Source: Castellaniella defragrans (lineage in GTDB: Bacteria > Pseudomonadota > Gammaproteobacteria > Burkholderiales > Burkholderiaceae_B). Taken from it: DNA of 64,000 nt. Made by a program: the position numbers and the translations under genes. The notes below the pieces were generated by a model. It did no database searches. It saw nothing but the letters and a program-made list of their open reading frames with translations, and was not told the DNA's origin. Of this stretch, positions 40,977 to 52,664 are shown piece by piece. Numbering within the stretch: position 1 is the first letter of the stretch; each line of letters starts with the position of its first letter. Location: positions 45,846 through 109,845 of the forward strand of contig NZ_JACHIB010000019.1 in NCBI RefSeq assembly GCF_014203015.1. The letters run 5' to 3'.

Positions 40977-41597
40977 CTAGGGCCGGATCGGGGCCGGCCC
41001 GGCCGGCGGCGCGGCGTCGAGGACGGCGTCGTCGGGCATGGGCACGACGGGGCGCTCGGCGGCGTTGGCGTAGGCGGCGCGGACCTCGGGCGAACTCATG
41101 CGGCGCAGGATCTGGTCGATCAGGCTGTTGCGCATGTCCCTGAAGGTGCGCTCGATTTCGCCTTCCTTGGCCTGGACGATGCGGTCGTTGTAGGGCAGCT
41201 CGCGCACGCTGAGCAGGGTGGTGGGCGGCAGCAGCACGTGGCCGCCGCGGTCCAGCAGCTCGAACTGGAAGGCCAGGTTCAGCTCGTATTCCTCGACCCG
41301 GCCGTCGGCGTCCAGGGACAGCTGGCGCAGGTTCTGCGATTCGGAGGTCTGGTGCAGGTAGACGTCGGCGTCCTGGCGGCGGTCGGTGAAGCGGGTGCCG
41401 GGCGAGTTGGCCGTGATGGCGCGGCGCAGCCGGGCGCCGAATTCGGAATCCAGGTTGATGTTGGTGTAGATCGTCTGGAAGGGCAGCGGCGTGGCGCCCT
41501 TCAGGTGGAAGCCGCAGGCGCCCAGCACCAGCAGGGCGAGGCCGGCCAGGGCGAGGCGCAGGAGGCGCGGCAGGAAGGCGAAGGGAACCATGGGCAT
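40977..41597 (-). CDS. lptE: LPS assembly lipoprotein LptE
   Basis: 206-residue outer-membrane lipoprotein that plugs LptD and delivers lipopolysaccharide to the cell surface. A signal sequence ends in the lipobox LGACGFHLKG with the lipidated Cys near 28, directly followed by the GFHLKG start typical of LptE. An internal NSLIDQILRRM helix is also typical. The C-terminal 35 residues are Pro/Ala-rich. ATG 41597 or 41591 is possible. It lies 9 bp after leuS. Confidence 0.94.
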   Translation of the reverse strand: MPMVPFAFLPRLLRLALAGLALLVLGACGFHLKGATPLPFQTIYTNINLDSEFGARLRRAITANSPGTRFTDRRQDADVYLHQTSESQNLRQLSLDADGRVEEYELNLAFQFELLDRGGHVLLPPTTLLSVRELPYNDRIVQAKEGEIERTFRDMRNSLIDQILRRMSSPEVRAAYANAAERPVVPMPDDAVLDAAPPAGPAPIRP

Positions 41598-41606
41598 GTT
41601 GTGGCC

Positions 41607-44258
41607 TCAGCCGACGACGTTGACCAGCCGGCCCGGCACGACCACCACGCGCTTGGGCTCGCGGCCTTCGAGGAAGCGGGCGACGGCTTCGTGCGCCCGG
41701 GCCAGGGCCTCGATGGCGGGCCTGTCGGCTTCCTGGGGCACGTCGAGCTGGCCGCGGACCTTGCCGTTGACCTGCAGCACCAGCTCGACCGTGTCGGCGC
41801 GCAGGGCGGCTTCGTCCACCTGGGGCCAGGGGGCGTCGAGCAGGTCGCCCAGCGCGTCGGCCAGGCCCAGTTCGCGCCACAGCTGCCAGGTGACGTGCGG
41901 CACCACGGGGTACAGGACGCGCAGCAGGATGGAGGCGGATTCGGCCAGGGCCGGGCCGGACACGCCCGCCTGGGCGGCCGATTCCAGCGTGTTGAGCATC
42001 TTCATGGCCGTGGAGACCACGGTGTTGTACTGGATGCGCTGGTAGTCGTAGTCCGCCTGGCGCAGCAGGCCGTGGATCTGGCGGCGCAGGCCGGCGGCGG
42101 CCTCGTCCAGCGCGGCCCCGTCGAGGGGCGCGGCCGCGTGCCGGCGGATGTCGTCGTGGTGGCCATGGCAGAAGGCCCACAGGCGGCGCAGGAAGCGGTG
42201 CGCGCCCTCGACGCCGGAGTCCGACCATTCCAGGGTCTGCTCGGGGGGACTGGCGAACATCACGAACAGGCGGGCGGTGTCTGCGCCCAGGCCGTCGATC
42301 AGGGACTGCGGATCGACGCCGTTGTTCTTGGACTTGGACATGGTGCCGATGCCGCCGTAGTCCACCGGCGAGCCGTCGGACTTCAGGCGCGCGCCGACGA
42401 TGCCGCCCTTGTCGTCGGTGATGTTCTCCACCTGGTCGGGCCAGAAGTATTCGATGCCGCCGCGCGCGTTCTTGCGCGAATAGATGTGGTTGAGCACCAT
42501 GCCCTGGCATAGCAGCCGCGTGAAGGGCTCGGAGAACTTCACCATGCCCAGGTCGCGCATCACCCGCGTCCAGAAGCGCGCGTACAGCAGGTGCAGCACG
42601 GCGTGCTCGATGCCGCCGATGTACTGGTCCATCGGCATCCAGTAGTCGTTGCGGGCATCCACCATGGCCTGGTCGTTGCCCGGCGAGGTGTAGCGCATGA
42701 AATACCAGGACGAATCGATGAAGGTGTCCATGGTGTCGGTTTCGCGCCGCGCCGGCTTGCCGCAGGACGGGCAGTGGCAGGACAGGAAGGCCTCGTCCTT
42801 GGCCAGGGGGTTGCCGGTGCCGTCGGGGACGAGGTGCTCGGGCAGCACCACGGGCAGGTCCTTTTCAGGGACCGGGACCGGGCCGCAGTCGGGACAGTGG
42901 ATGATGGGGATCGGGGTGCCCCAGTAGCGCTGGCGCGAAATGCCCCAGTCGCGCAGGCGCCAGGTGATGCGCAGTTCGCCCAGGCCCTGGGCCTTCAGGT
43001 CGGCGGCCACGGCCTGGATGGCTTCGGCGGTGCTCAGGCCGTCGTACTTGCCGGACTGGACGGTGCGGCCGATCTGCTTGTCGGCGTACCAGTCCTGCCA
43101 GGCTTCGGTGGAATAGGTCTTGCCTTCGGCGGCGATGACCTGGCGGATGGGCAGGCCGTACTTGCGCGCGAAGGCGAAGTCGCGTTCGTCGTGGGCGGGC
43201 ACGCCCATGACCGCGCCGTCGCCGTAGCTCATGAGGACGTAGTTGCCGACCCACACCGGCACGGGCTCGCCCGTGAGGGGATGGATGACGGACAGGCCGG
43301 TGGGCAGGCCTTCCTTTTCGCGCGTGGCGAGTTCGGCCTCGGTGGTGCCGCCCTGGCGGCAGGCCTCGATGAAGGCGGCCAGCCCGGCGTTGCCGCGCGC
43401 GGCGTGGGCGGCCAGGGGATGTTCCGGCGCCACGGCGCAGAAGGTGACGCCCATGATGGTGTCGGCGCGCGTCGTGAAGACGTGCATCAGGCCGTCCTGG
43501 ATCAGCCGGCCCTGCTCGTCGCGGATGTCGTGGCGGAAGGCGAAGCGCACGCCCTCGCTCTTGCCGATCCAGTTTTCCTGCATCAGGCGCACGCGTTCCG
43601 GCCAGCCGGGCAGGCCGTCCTTCAGGGTGTCGAGCAGTTCGTCGGCGTAGTCGGTGATGCGCAGGTAGTAGCCGGGGATTTCGCGCTTTTCCACCAGGGC
43701 GCCGGAGCGCCAGCCGCGGCCGTCGATGACCTGTTCGTTGGCGAGCACGGTCTGGTCGACCGGATCCCAGTTGACGACCTGGGTCTTGCGGTAGGCGATG
43801 CCCTTTTCCAGCATCTTCAGGAACAGCCACTGGTTCCATTTGTAGTAGGCCGGATCGCAGGCGCACATCTCGCGCGACCAGTCGATCGCCAGCCCCATCG
43901 CCTGCATCTGCTTCTTCATGTAGGCGATGTTGTCGTAGGTCCACTGGGCCGGGGGGACGCCGGACTTCATGGCGGCGTTTTCCGCCGGCATGCCGAAGGC
44001 GTCCCAGCCCATGGGCATGAGGACGTTGTATCCGCGCATGCGCAGCTGGCGGGTCATCATGTCGTTGATGGTGTAGTTGCGCACGTGACCCATGTGGAGC
44101 TTGCCGCTGGGGTAGGGCAGCATCGAGCAGGCGTAGAACTTGGGCTTGGGCGAGCCGTCCGCAAGGGTGGCGTGCTCGGTGACGCGGTAGACGTCGCCTG
44201 CGCGCCAGTGGGCCTGGGCTTCGGTTTCGACCTGGTTCGGAAGGTAGCGTTCCTGCAT
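41607..44258 (-). CDS. leuS: Leucyl-tRNA synthetase
   Basis: 883-residue class I aminoacyl-tRNA synthetase. The HIGH-type motif is [13 protein letters not shown] near 50, the editing domain includes [20 protein letters not shown] near 250, and the KMSKS-type motif is [12 protein letters not shown] near 640. The C-terminal domain ends [13 protein letters not shown] and [14 protein letters not shown]. It leads the leftward operon leuS-lptE-holA and perhaps proA-hemJ-rlmL. Confidence 0.98.
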   Translation of the reverse strand: MQERYLPNQVETEAQAHWRAGDVYRVTEHATLADGSPKPKFYACSMLPYPSGKLHMGHVRNYTINDMMTRQLRMRGYNVLMPMGWDAFGMPAENAAMKSGVPPAQWTYDNIAYMKKQMQAMGLAIDWSREMCACDPAYYKWNQWLFLKMLEKGIAYRKTQVVNWDPVDQTVLANEQVIDGRGWRSGALVEKREIPGYYLRITDYADELLDTLKDGLPGWPERVRLMQENWIGKSEGVRFAFRHDIRDEQGRLIQDGLMHVFTTRADTIMGVTFCAVAPEHPLAAHAARGNAGLAAFIEACRQGGTTEAELATREKEGLPTGLSVIHPLTGEPVPVWVGNYVLMSYGDGAVMGVPAHDERDFAFARKYGLPIRQVIAAEGKTYSTEAWQDWYADKQIGRTVQSGKYDGLSTAEAIQAVAADLKAQGLGELRITWRLRDWGISRQRYWGTPIPIIHCPDCGPVPVPEKDLPVVLPEHLVPDGTGNPLAKDEAFLSCHCPSCGKPARRETDTMDTFIDSSWYFMRYTSPGNDQAMVDARNDYWMPMDQYIGGIEHAVLHLLYARFWTRVMRDLGMVKFSEPFTRLLCQGMVLNHIYSRKNARGGIEYFWPDQVENITDDKGGIVGARLKSDGSPVDYGGIGTMSKSKNNGVDPQSLIDGLGADTARLFVMFASPPEQTLEWSDSGVEGAHRFLRRLWAFCHGHHDDIRRHAAAPLDGAALDEAAAGLRRQIHGLLRQADYDYQRIQYNTVVSTAMKMLNTLESAAQAGVSGPALAESASILLRVLYPVVPHVTWQLWRELGLADALGDLLDAPWPQVDEAALRADTVELVLQVNGKVRGQLDVPQEADRPAIEALARAHEAVARFLEGREPKRVVVVPGRLVNVVG

Positions 44259-44299
44259 GGATCTGTCTGGGAAAGGGGAATGAAAAGGGCCAGCCCGAC

Positions 44300-44305
44300 A
44301 TTATA
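44300..44305 (-). promoter_or_regulatory. leuS -10 box candidate
   Basis: On the minus strand a TATAAT lies about 42 bp before the leuS start. No convincing -35 is seen. Confidence 0.35.
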
Positions 44306-44370
44306 GAGGGTCTGTGTGTCTGGTCGGGACAGGCCCGCCCAGCCTGCCCCTGGAAGTGTCTTGGCGCGAC

Positions 44371-44402
44371 AAAGAAAAATCCCCGCTCGCGGGCGGGGAT
44401 TC
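44371..44402 (-). terminator. Intrinsic terminator of rpmB-rpmG
   Basis: AATCCCCGC and GCGGGGATT form a 9-bp stem around a six-base loop, followed on the minus strand by TTTCTTT. It lies about 40 bp after the rpmG stop. Confidence 0.8.
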
Positions 44403-44443
44403 GAGGAAAACCGGTGAGACGGTCCGGGAGAGGCGGCCCCGGA

Positions 44444-44611
44444 TTATTTCAGCTTGGTTTCCTTGTAGTCGACGTGCTTGCGCGCGACCGGATCGAACTT
44501 CTTGATCAGCATCTTTTCCGGCATGTTGCGCTTGTTTTTCGTGGTCGTGTAGAAGTGACCCGTGCCGGCGGTCGATTCGAGCTTGATTTTCTCGCGGATG
44601 CCTTTAGCCAT
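44444..44611 (-). CDS. rpmG: 50S ribosomal protein L33
   Basis: 55-residue ribosomal protein reading [18 protein letters not shown] and ending DYKETKLK. It has no cysteine, so it is the zinc-free type. It lies 23 bp after rpmB with an AGGAGC site and ends before a strong terminator. The rpmB-rpmG pair is conserved across proteobacteria. Confidence 0.97.
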   Translation of the reverse strand: MAKGIREKIKLESTAGTGHFYTTTKNKRNMPEKMLIKKFDPVARKHVDYKETKLK

Positions 44612-44634
44612 GATGTGCTCCTAGGGGCGGCCGA

Positions 44635-44871
44635 TCAGGCCAGTTCGCCACGGGCACGCAGGTCGGCCAGGACGGCGTCGATGCCGTTCTTGTCGATGGT
44701 GCGCAGGGCCTTGGTGGATACGCGCAGGCGCACCCAGCGGTTTTCGGATTCGACCCAGAACCGGCGCGATTGCAGGTTGGGCAGGAAACGACGCTTGGTT
44801 TTGTTGTTCGCGTGCGAGACGTTGTTGCCCACCATCGGGCCTTTGCCGGTTACTTGGCATACGCGTGCCAT
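44635..44871 (-). CDS. rpmB: 50S ribosomal protein L28
   Basis: 78-residue ribosomal protein beginning [20 protein letters not shown], with [15 protein letters not shown] in the middle, as in E. coli L28. It is the first gene of the rpmB-rpmG operon. The leader upstream is AT-rich (GTATAGAAT and TATACATATACAG on the minus strand), which probably holds the promoter. The ATG at 44871 follows GAGGTGAG. Confidence 0.97.
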   Translation of the reverse strand: MARVCQVTGKGPMVGNNVSHANNKTKRRFLPNLQSRRFWVESENRWVRLRVSTKALRTIDKNGIDAVLADLRARGELA

Positions 44872-44935
44872 GGTCTCACCTCTGTATATGTATATCGGGA
44901 AAGCCTTGCATTCTATACTCAAATTGCCATGCAGA

Positions 44936-46153
44936 TCAAGCGGGTTGCCGGGGCGATCGCATGGCGATGCGGCCGGAAAGCCACGACAGGACCGCGCAGG
45001 CCGCCAGCACGGCGGTCAGCGGCAGGGGAGTGCCGGTGTGCCAGGCGCTGACGGCGAAGCCCGCCAGGGCGCCGCAGAGCATCTGCAGCGAGCCCATCAG
45101 CGCCGAGGCCACGCCCAGGCGCGGGCCCTGGTTGGCCAGGGCCAGGGCGGCGGCGTTGGGGCCGACGAAGCCCTGGCTGGCCATGAAGCCCATCAGGCAC
45201 AGCATCAGCAGGGGCAGGGAGATCCAGTCCAGCAGGGTCAGCGCCAGGCCGCACAGCGTCATCAGCACCAGCGTGCCCTGGGCGCGCGCCAGCAGGCGGA
45301 TCGGCGGATGGCGGTTCAGCAGGCGGGCGCTGGCCTGCGAGGCCACGATCAGCGCGGCGGCGTTCAGGCCGAACAGCAGGCCGAACCAGCGCGGATCGAT
45401 GCCGTAGATCGTGATGAAGACCTGGGGCGAGCCGGAGATGTAGGCGAACAGGCCGCCCGAGCCGAAGCCGCCCGCCAGGGTGTAGCCCATGAAGCGGCGG
45501 TGGGTCAGCAGCAGGCGGAAGCTGGCGGCGATGGCGCCGACGGCCAGCGGCGCGCGCCGCGCCGGGTCCAGGGACTCGCGCATGTACAGCGCCACGGCCA
45601 GCCACAGGCCGACGCCGGCCAGGCCCATCAGGTAGAACACGGTGCGCCAGGAACCCAGCGTCACGGCCTGGCCGCCCAGCAACGGCGCCAGGATGGGCAT
45701 CACGCCCATCACCAGCATCAGCAGGGACAGGGCCTGGGCGGCCTCGCGCGTGTCCAGGTGGTCGCGGATCACGGCGCGGGGGACGACCATGCCGGCGGCG
45801 CCGCCGAAGGCCTGCACCACGCGCCACAGGATCAGGTGGTCGATGTCCCGGCTCAGCGCGCAGGCGACGGATGCCACAGCGAACAGCGTCAGGCCCAGCA
45901 GCAGCGGCGGCTTGCGGCCGTAGCGGTCGGCCAGCGGGCCGTAGACCAGCTGGGCCAGGGCCAGGCCCAGCAGATAGCTGGCCAGGGTGCGCTCGACCTG
46001 CCCCGGATGGACGCCCAGGTCGGCCGCCATGGCGCCGAAGGCGGGCAGGTACATGTCGATGGCCAGGGGGCCGAGAGCGGCCAGCGCGCCCATCAGGATC
46101 AGCCAGGGAGGCAGCAGCGGCGGGGACGAGGGGGAAGCCGAAGGGAAAACCAT
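44936..46153 (-). CDS. bcr: MFS transporter, Bcr/CflA drug-resistance family
   Basis: 405-residue proton-driven exporter with 12 predicted helices. The motif [18 protein letters not shown] in the first helix, [17 protein letters not shown] after helix 2, and the central layout match the Bcr/CflA (DHA1) family. Drug or metabolite export is likely; the substrate is unknown. It is divergent from cfa; a 102-bp region holds both start sites. Confidence 0.9.
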   Translation of the reverse strand: MVFPSASPSSPPLLPPWLILMGALAALGPLAIDMYLPAFGAMAADLGVHPGQVERTLASYLLGLALAQLVYGPLADRYGRKPPLLLGLTLFAVASVACALSRDIDHLILWRVVQAFGGAAGMVVPRAVIRDHLDTREAAQALSLLMLVMGVMPILAPLLGGQAVTLGSWRTVFYLMGLAGVGLWLAVALYMRESLDPARRAPLAVGAIAASFRLLLTHRRFMGYTLAGGFGSGGLFAYISGSPQVFITIYGIDPRWFGLLFGLNAAALIVASQASARLLNRHPPIRLLARAQGTLVLMTLCGLALTLLDWISLPLLMLCLMGFMASQGFVGPNAAALALANQGPRLGVASALMGSLQMLCGALAGFAVSAWHTGTPLPLTAVLAACAVLSWLSGRIAMRSPRQPA

Positions 46154-46193
46154 GGGAGCGGGGAGGGGCCGGAAACGCGCCGGAGGCGGATGC

Positions 46194-46221
46194 TTGAAGC
46201 GGTGGGGATTGGCGCTACTAT
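46194..46221 (+). promoter_or_regulatory. Candidate cfa promoter
   Basis: TTGAAG and TACTAT are separated by 16 bp, about 35 bp before the TTG start codon; TATAAC overlaps the -10. It lies in the bcr-cfa divergent region. Confidence 0.4.
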
Positions 46222-46255
46222 AACAAGGTCTTTCATATGACTGAGGGAGGCCCCG

Positions 46256-47515
46256 TTGAGTGCAACCGCATCGATCATCGAGAACAAACTTGGGTCATTG
46301 CCCATGCCGGTTTCCATGGAACTGCCGGACGGACAGAAGATCGGCCCCGCCGACGCCGCGGTCCGCCTGCGCGTGCGCGACGCGGCCGTGCTGGCGCATT
46401 TCGCGGCGGGCGAGGTCGGCGTCCTGGGCGAGGACTACGTCGAGGGCAAGTTCGAGTTCGACGGCTCCATGCGGGACCTGATGCGCATGGCGGCCAGCAT
46501 CCTGCCCGGGTCGCCCGTCGATCTGGCCCGCTCGGGCTGGCTCACCAGCCTGGTGAAGCGGCTGGTGTCGGTCTGGCGCCATTCGATCGAGCGCGACGCG
46601 CGGCAGATCGAATTCCACTACGACCTGTCGGACGACTTTTACGCCCTGTGGCTGGACCCGCGCCGGGTGTATTCCTGCGCCTACTACCGCGAGCCCGGCT
46701 TCACCGTCGCCCAGGCCCAGGAAGCCAAGCTCGACCACATCTGCCGCAAGCTCGCCCTCAAGCCGGGCGAGCGCTTCCTGGACGTGGGCGGCGGCTGGGG
46801 CGGCCTGATGCTGTGGGCGGCGGAAAACTACGACGTCGATGTCACCGGCATCACCCTGTCGAACAACCAGCATGCCTACGTCAACCGCCTGATCCAGGAA
46901 AAAGGCCTGGCCGGGCGCGTGCGCATGGAACTGCTGGACTACCGCAAGCTCGACGAATCCCGGCCCTACGACAAGATCGCCTCGGTGGGCATGTTCGAGC
47001 ACGTGGGGCGGGCCCAGCTGACCGGCTATTTTTCCAAGCTGCGCCGGCTGGTGCGCTCCGGCGGCCTGATCCTGAACCACGGCATCACGGCGGGCGGGCT
47101 GGACAACACCGAACTGGGCGCGGGCATGGGGGGATTCATCGAGAAGTTCATCTTCCCCGGCGGCGAGCTGTCCCACATCCATTACGTGCAGCAGACCCTG
47201 GCCGAGGCCGGCCTGGAGGACCTCGACGTCGAGAACCTGCGGCCGCACTACGCGCGCACGCTGTGGGCCTGGAGCGACGCCCTGGAAGCCCGCCTGGACG
47301 AGGCCCGCGCCATCCTGAACACCCCCCAGGGCGAGCGTTCGCTGCGGGCCTACCGGATGTACCTGGCGGGCTGCGCCATGGGCTTCGAGCACGGCTGGAT
47401 CGCCCTGCACCAGATCCTCGCCCAGCCCCAGCCGACGGGCCGCTCCGACGAGCTGGACTACCCGCCGGGGCAGGCCTATCCCTGGCGGCGCGACTACATC
47501 TACCGCGACCGCTGA
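46256..47515 (+). CDS. cfa: Cyclopropane-fatty-acyl-phospholipid synthase family methyltransferase
   Basis: 419-residue SAM-dependent enzyme that methylenates unsaturated acyl chains of membrane phospholipids. The SAM-binding motif FLDVGGGWGGLMLWAAE lies near 177, with YSCAYYREPG, GITLSNNQHAYVN and SVGMFEHVG as in Cfa. The start codon is TTG 46256, supported by GAGGGAGG just upstream and by in-frame family-like sequence (SATASIIENKLG). A dispersed hairpin lies 60 bp after the stop. Confidence 0.92.
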   Translation: MSATASIIENKLGSLPMPVSMELPDGQKIGPADAAVRLRVRDAAVLAHFAAGEVGVLGEDYVEGKFEFDGSMRDLMRMAASILPGSPVDLARSGWLTSLVKRLVSVWRHSIERDARQIEFHYDLSDDFYALWLDPRRVYSCAYYREPGFTVAQAQEAKLDHICRKLALKPGERFLDVGGGWGGLMLWAAENYDVDVTGITLSNNQHAYVNRLIQEKGLAGRVRMELLDYRKLDESRPYDKIASVGMFEHVGRAQLTGYFSKLRRLVRSGGLILNHGITAGGLDNTELGAGMGGFIEKFIFPGGELSHIHYVQQTLAEAGLEDLDVENLRPHYARTLWAWSDALEARLDEARAILNTPQGERSLRAYRMYLAGCAMGFEHGWIALHQILAQPQPTGRSDELDYPPGQAYPWRRDYIYRDR

Positions 47516-47948
47516 ATCCATCCGCTCCATCCCCCGGCCGGCGCCGGGGGGCACGCGCAGTGAACGAGGCCGGACACGGAACAGTCCCTGCGGACCGTTC
47601 CGTGCCCGGCGGATCCGGGCGGCATGCGGGCCGCGCGGTGAAGGAAACCCGCCCGCGTTCCCGGCGTTTCCATCCCCCGTTCCGCGCCCGGTTCCGGCCG
47701 GTTTTCGTCAACCGGGTTTATTTTCCGTCATCCGGTGTGTAAAATAGCGCTTCTTCTGTAGTTCTTTTTTTCAATCCTGACAGCGTCCGTGTCCGCCCGA
47801 CCCGGCCCTGTCTGTCCAGGGCGCTCGCGCGCCTGCAGTGCTGGTATGTATTGGCGGCCCGCGGCCGTCTTCCGCACACCCTCCCCTAAGCTATGGCGTC
47901 GGCCCCGCATCGCGTATCCGGCGTCTCCGTAACCCAAAGGAGGCATTC
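47516..47948. other. 433-bp gap between cfa and proX
   Basis: No gene is seen. The left half holds the hairpin at 47575-47604. The right half turns AT-rich around 47711-47780 (TTTATTTT, TAAAAT, TTCTTTTTTTC) and probably contains the proX promoter, though I could not pair -35 and -10 boxes well. Confidence 0.5.
47575..47604. repeat. Second copy of the CTGC-loop hairpin
   Basis: CACGGAAC, one mismatch, GTCC, loop CTGC, GGAC, then GTTCCGTG. The core and loop equal those at 1813-1840, but the outer arms differ and remain complementary to each other. Flanks CGGACAC and GCCCGGCGGATC resemble those of the first copy (CGGACAC and GCCGGGCGAATC). Confidence 0.85.
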
Positions 47949-49004
47949 ATGTCCATCTCCGCTTTTTCGTCGCCCCGTGCGATCCGTTCCCCCCGCCTGT
48001 CCCGTGCCGCGCTGGGCTTCGCCCTGTCGGCCGCGCTCGCGGGCCTGTCGCTGGCCCCGTCCGTGTCCCGGGCGGCCGACGCGCCGCAATGCGAGCTCGA
48101 CCGCGCCGTGCGCTTCGGCGGCATGAACTGGGAATCCAACCTGGTCCTGGTGGAAGTCGAACGCTTCATCGCCAAGCACGGCTACGGCTGCGACTCCGAG
48201 GTCCTGCCGACGGAAACCCTGCCGGCCCTGGCGGCGCTCGAACGCGGCGACCTGGACATCAACAGCGAGATCTGGCTGAACAGCACCCTGGAGCCCTGGA
48301 CCAAGGCCGAGGCCACCGGCCGCGTCAAGCGCATCGGCGACATCTACATGGGCGGCGAAGCCTGGTTCATCCCCAAGTACACGGCCGAACGCCTGCCCGG
48401 GCTGAAAAAGGCCGCCGACCTGCCGAAGTTCAAGGACGCCTTCAAGGACCCGGAGGAACCTTCCAAGGGCCGCTTCTACGGCTGCCCGGCCGGCTGGGGC
48501 TGCGAGGTCGTCAGCACCAACCTGTTCAAGGCCCTGGGCCTGGGCGACACCTTCACGCTGTTTTCGCCGGGCACCGGCGCGACCCAGAAGGCGGCCCTGA
48601 CGGCGGCCTACCAGCGCAAGGAAAACGTCGTCTTCTACTACTGGTTCCCGACCCCGCTGGTGGGCTCCATGGACCTGGTCAAGCTGGAGCTGCCGCCCTA
48701 CGACGCCGCCAGGCAGAAATGCCTGACCGATCCGAACTGCGAGAATCCCCAGGCCTCGGACTATCCGGAAAACCCGGTGTTCACGGCGGTCACCGCCAAA
48801 TTCACCCAGGACGCGCCCAAGCTGACCGGGTTCCTGTCCAAGGTCAAGGTGCCCCTGGACGTGATGAACCAGACCATGGCCTACATGGAAAAGAACGAGG
48901 CCGAGCCCCAGCCCACGGCGATGTGGTTCCTGAAGAACCAGCAGGCCGTCTGGTCCGCATGGCTGCCCGCCGACGTGACGGAGCGTGTCAAGGCCGCCCT
49001 GTAA
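47949..49004 (+). CDS. proX: Glycine betaine/proline ABC transporter substrate-binding protein
   Basis: 351-residue periplasmic binding protein of the OpuAC/ProX type. A signal peptide of about 40 residues ends near SRAADAP. The mature part opens with VRFGGMNWESNLVLVEVE and has YIGGEAWFIPKY-like and YGCPAGWGCEVV segments. AAAGGAGG lies before ATG 47949. It is the first gene of proXWV, the reverse of the E. coli order. Confidence 0.9.
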   Translation: MSISAFSSPRAIRSPRLSRAALGFALSAALAGLSLAPSVSRAADAPQCELDRAVRFGGMNWESNLVLVEVERFIAKHGYGCDSEVLPTETLPALAALERGDLDINSEIWLNSTLEPWTKAEATGRVKRIGDIYMGGEAWFIPKYTAERLPGLKKAADLPKFKDAFKDPEEPSKGRFYGCPAGWGCEVVSTNLFKALGLGDTFTLFSPGTGATQKAALTAAYQRKENVVFYYWFPTPLVGSMDLVKLELPPYDAARQKCLTDPNCENPQASDYPENPVFTAVTAKFTQDAPKLTGFLSKVKVPLDVMNQTMAYMEKNEAEPQPTAMWFLKNQQAVWSAWLPADVTERVKAAL

Positions 49005-49014
49005 GGAGGCCCGC

Positions 49015-49869
49015 ATGTTTCCCGAACTGATTGCGGCGCGGGATCTGCAGCGGCCCATCGACGAGTTCGTCAATGGGCTGGTGACGCAGTATTCCGACGT
49101 GCTGCGCGCCCTGACCCAGCCCCTGCTCGATCTGCTGGTCTGGTCCGACGGCCTGTTGCGGCATTCGCCGTGGTGGGCGGTCGTGGCCGTCATCATGGGC
49201 CTGGCCTGGCTGGGCAGCCGCGCCTGGCGCTTCAGCCTGGCCATGGGGGCGCTGCTGTGCCTGGTGGGGGCCATCGGCCTGTGGGAGGCCGCCATGCAGA
49301 CGCTGTCGCTGATGATCGTGGCGGTGGCGTTCTCGGTGATCATCGGCATCCCCCTGGGGATCGCCATGGCCAGCTTCCGCTGGGTGCGCGCCGTGATGCT
49401 GCCGGTCCTGGACGTCATGCAGACCATGCCCAGCTTCGTCTACCTGATCCCGGTGGTCATGCTGTTCAACCTGGGCAAGCTGGCGGCGCTGTTCGCCACG
49501 GTGATCTACGCCGTGCCGCCCGTCATCCGCCTCACCGACCTGGGCATCCGCCTGGTGGACGCGGAGGTGCTGGAGGCCTCGCGCGCCTTCGGCGCCAGCC
49601 GCAGCCGCCAGCTCTTCGGCGTGCAGCTGCCGCTGGCGCTGCCCAACATCATGGCGGGCATCAACCAGACCACCATGATGGCGCTGGCCATGGTGGTGAT
49701 CGCCTCCATGATCGGCGTGCGCGGCCTGGGCTACGAGGTCCTGCAGGGCATCAACCGCCTGCAGGTCGGGCGCGGCCTGCTGGCCGGACTGGGGATCGTG
49801 ATCCTGGCCATCATCTTCGACCGCATCACCCAGCGGTTCGGCCGGCGCTGGCAGGTGCGGGGGAACTGA
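49015..49869 (+). CDS. proW: Glycine betaine/proline ABC transporter permease
   Basis: 284-residue inner-membrane subunit with about six helices and the EAA-like loop EASRAFGASRSRQLFGVQLPLALP near 185. VMQTMPSFVYLIPVVMLF is typical of ProW/OpuAB permeases. GTAAGGAGG at the proX stop serves as the ribosome-binding site. One base separates it from proV. No hairpin separates it from proX, unlike the other two importers in this window. Confidence 0.93.
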   Translation: MFPELIAARDLQRPIDEFVNGLVTQYSDVLRALTQPLLDLLVWSDGLLRHSPWWAVVAVIMGLAWLGSRAWRFSLAMGALLCLVGAIGLWEAAMQTLSLMIVAVAFSVIIGIPLGIAMASFRWVRAVMLPVLDVMQTMPSFVYLIPVVMLFNLGKLAALFATVIYAVPPVIRLTDLGIRLVDAEVLEASRAFGASRSRQLFGVQLPLALPNIMAGINQTTMMALAMVVIASMIGVRGLGYEVLQGINRLQVGRGLLAGLGIVILAIIFDRITQRFGRRWQVRGN

Positions 49870-49870
49870 C

Positions 49871-51118
<1,248 letters not shown>

Positions 51119-51173
51119 TCGCCCGCGGAGCCGCGCGCTCCGGGGCCGCCGGCGCCCCCGGGCCGGCCCCGGC

Positions 51174-52577
51174 TCAGGCGCCGCGCGCCTGCCGGCGCAG
51201 CACGTGGCCGTACCAGGTGAACAGCAGCAGGGCCGACAGCAGCAGCCCGAGCATCGCCATGATCCACATGGTGGCGGCGCCCACGGGCGCGCCCGACATC
51301 AGCCGGCGCGCCAGCGGGGCGAGGGCCCCCGCCGCCGGCCCGTAGCCCAGCCACCAGCCGCCCACCAGGCCCAGCCCGGTCAGCGCGGTGACCTGCAGGA
51401 TCAGCGGCACCAGCGCGATCTTGTAGGCGCGCAGGATGTAGGCGCTGATGCAGTGCATGGCGTCCCAGAAATGGAACCACGGCGCGATCTGCAGCAGCGT
51501 CAGGGCGATCGCGGCCACCCGGACCTCGTCCGTGTAGGCGCGCACGATGGCGTCCTGGCCCACGATCAGGACCACGCCGGTGAGCAGGGCGCCCAGGGCC
51601 ACCAGGCCGATCCCGCTCAGCCCCGTGCGCCGCGCCAGCGCCGGGTCGAGCGCGCCCACGGCCTGGGCCGTGAGCGAGGCGGTGGCCAGGCTGAGCGACA
51701 TCGGCAGCATGTAGGCCAGGGCGATCAGGTTGGCCAGGATCTGCTGCGCGCCGCTGACGTACAGGCCGTCGCGGGCGATCAGCAGCGCCATGAAGCTGAA
51801 GGCGCAGACTTCGATCAGGTAGGACCCGCCCATGGGCAGCCCCAGGCGCAGCAGTTCCTTCTGGTCGGCCCAGCGCGGGCGTTCCAGCCGCGGGGCCAGG
51901 GCGCGGAAGGCGCGCCGGTGGCGGATCATCCACAGGCCGGCGGCCAGCATCATCCAGTTCACCGCCAGGGTGGCGATGCCCGCGCCGACGACGCCCAGCG
52001 CGGGCAGGCCCAGGCCGCCGAAGATGAACCAGACGTTGAACAGCAGCTTGAAGACGATGCTGCCGAGATTGATCGCCATGACCTCGCGGGTCTGGGAGAT
52101 GGCCGTCGAGGTGGCGTAGATCGTGCGGAACAGCAGGGCCGGGGGCAGGGCCAGGGCGAGGGCGATCAGGTAGCCCGCCACCCGCCGGCGCACTTCGGGC
52201 TCGACGTCGCCGGACAGGCTGAGCCAGACGTCGGGAAACAGCATGCTGGCGCCGCCCAGGGCCGACAGGAGCAGGGCCAGCCAGACGCCCTGGCCCCAGG
52301 CCCGGCCGGCCTCGCGCAGCCGGCCGGCGCCGAAGTGCTGGGCGATGATCGGGATCAGGGCGTGCACCACCCCCATCAGCCCGACGAAGACCGTGATGTA
52401 GACCGAGGCGCCCAGCGACATCGCCTGGAGGTCGGCGGCGCTGGCGTGGCCCACCATGGCGGTGTCGAGGACGGCGAAGACGATCCCGGCCCAGGAGCTG
52501 ACCAGGATCGGCCAGGCCTGCCGCAGGATGGTGCGCCAGGGGGCGGCGGGCCGGCCGGCGAGGGAGGCGTCGGTCAT
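51174..52577 (-). CDS. norM: MATE family multidrug efflux protein
   Basis: 467-residue transporter with 12 predicted helices and two related halves. FAVLDTAMVGHASAADLQAMSLG near the start and the second-half GLPMGGSYLIEVCAFS segment match MATE/NorM proteins, which exchange cationic drugs for Na+ or H+. ATG 52577 is chosen; an in-frame TTG lies 42 bases upstream. It is convergent with proV, with only 55 GC-rich bases between. Confidence 0.9.
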   Translation of the reverse strand: MTDASLAGRPAAPWRTILRQAWPILVSSWAGIVFAVLDTAMVGHASAADLQAMSLGASVYITVFVGLMGVVHALIPIIAQHFGAGRLREAGRAWGQGVWLALLLSALGGASMLFPDVWLSLSGDVEPEVRRRVAGYLIALALALPPALLFRTIYATSTAISQTREVMAINLGSIVFKLLFNVWFIFGGLGLPALGVVGAGIATLAVNWMMLAAGLWMIRHRRAFRALAPRLERPRWADQKELLRLGLPMGGSYLIEVCAFSFMALLIARDGLYVSGAQQILANLIALAYMLPMSLSLATASLTAQAVGALDPALARRTGLSGIGLVALGALLTGVVLIVGQDAIVRAYTDEVRVAAIALTLLQIAPWFHFWDAMHCISAYILRAYKIALVPLILQVTALTGLGLVGGWWLGYGPAAGALAPLARRLMSGAPVGAATMWIMAMLGLLLSALLLFTWYGHVLRRQARGA

Positions 52578-52664
52578 GGAAGGCACGGATTCATCGGACG
52601 GCAATTCATTGGATCGCAATGAAAGGAAGGGGAAGGGGCGCGGAGCACGGGCGCCCCGGGGATC

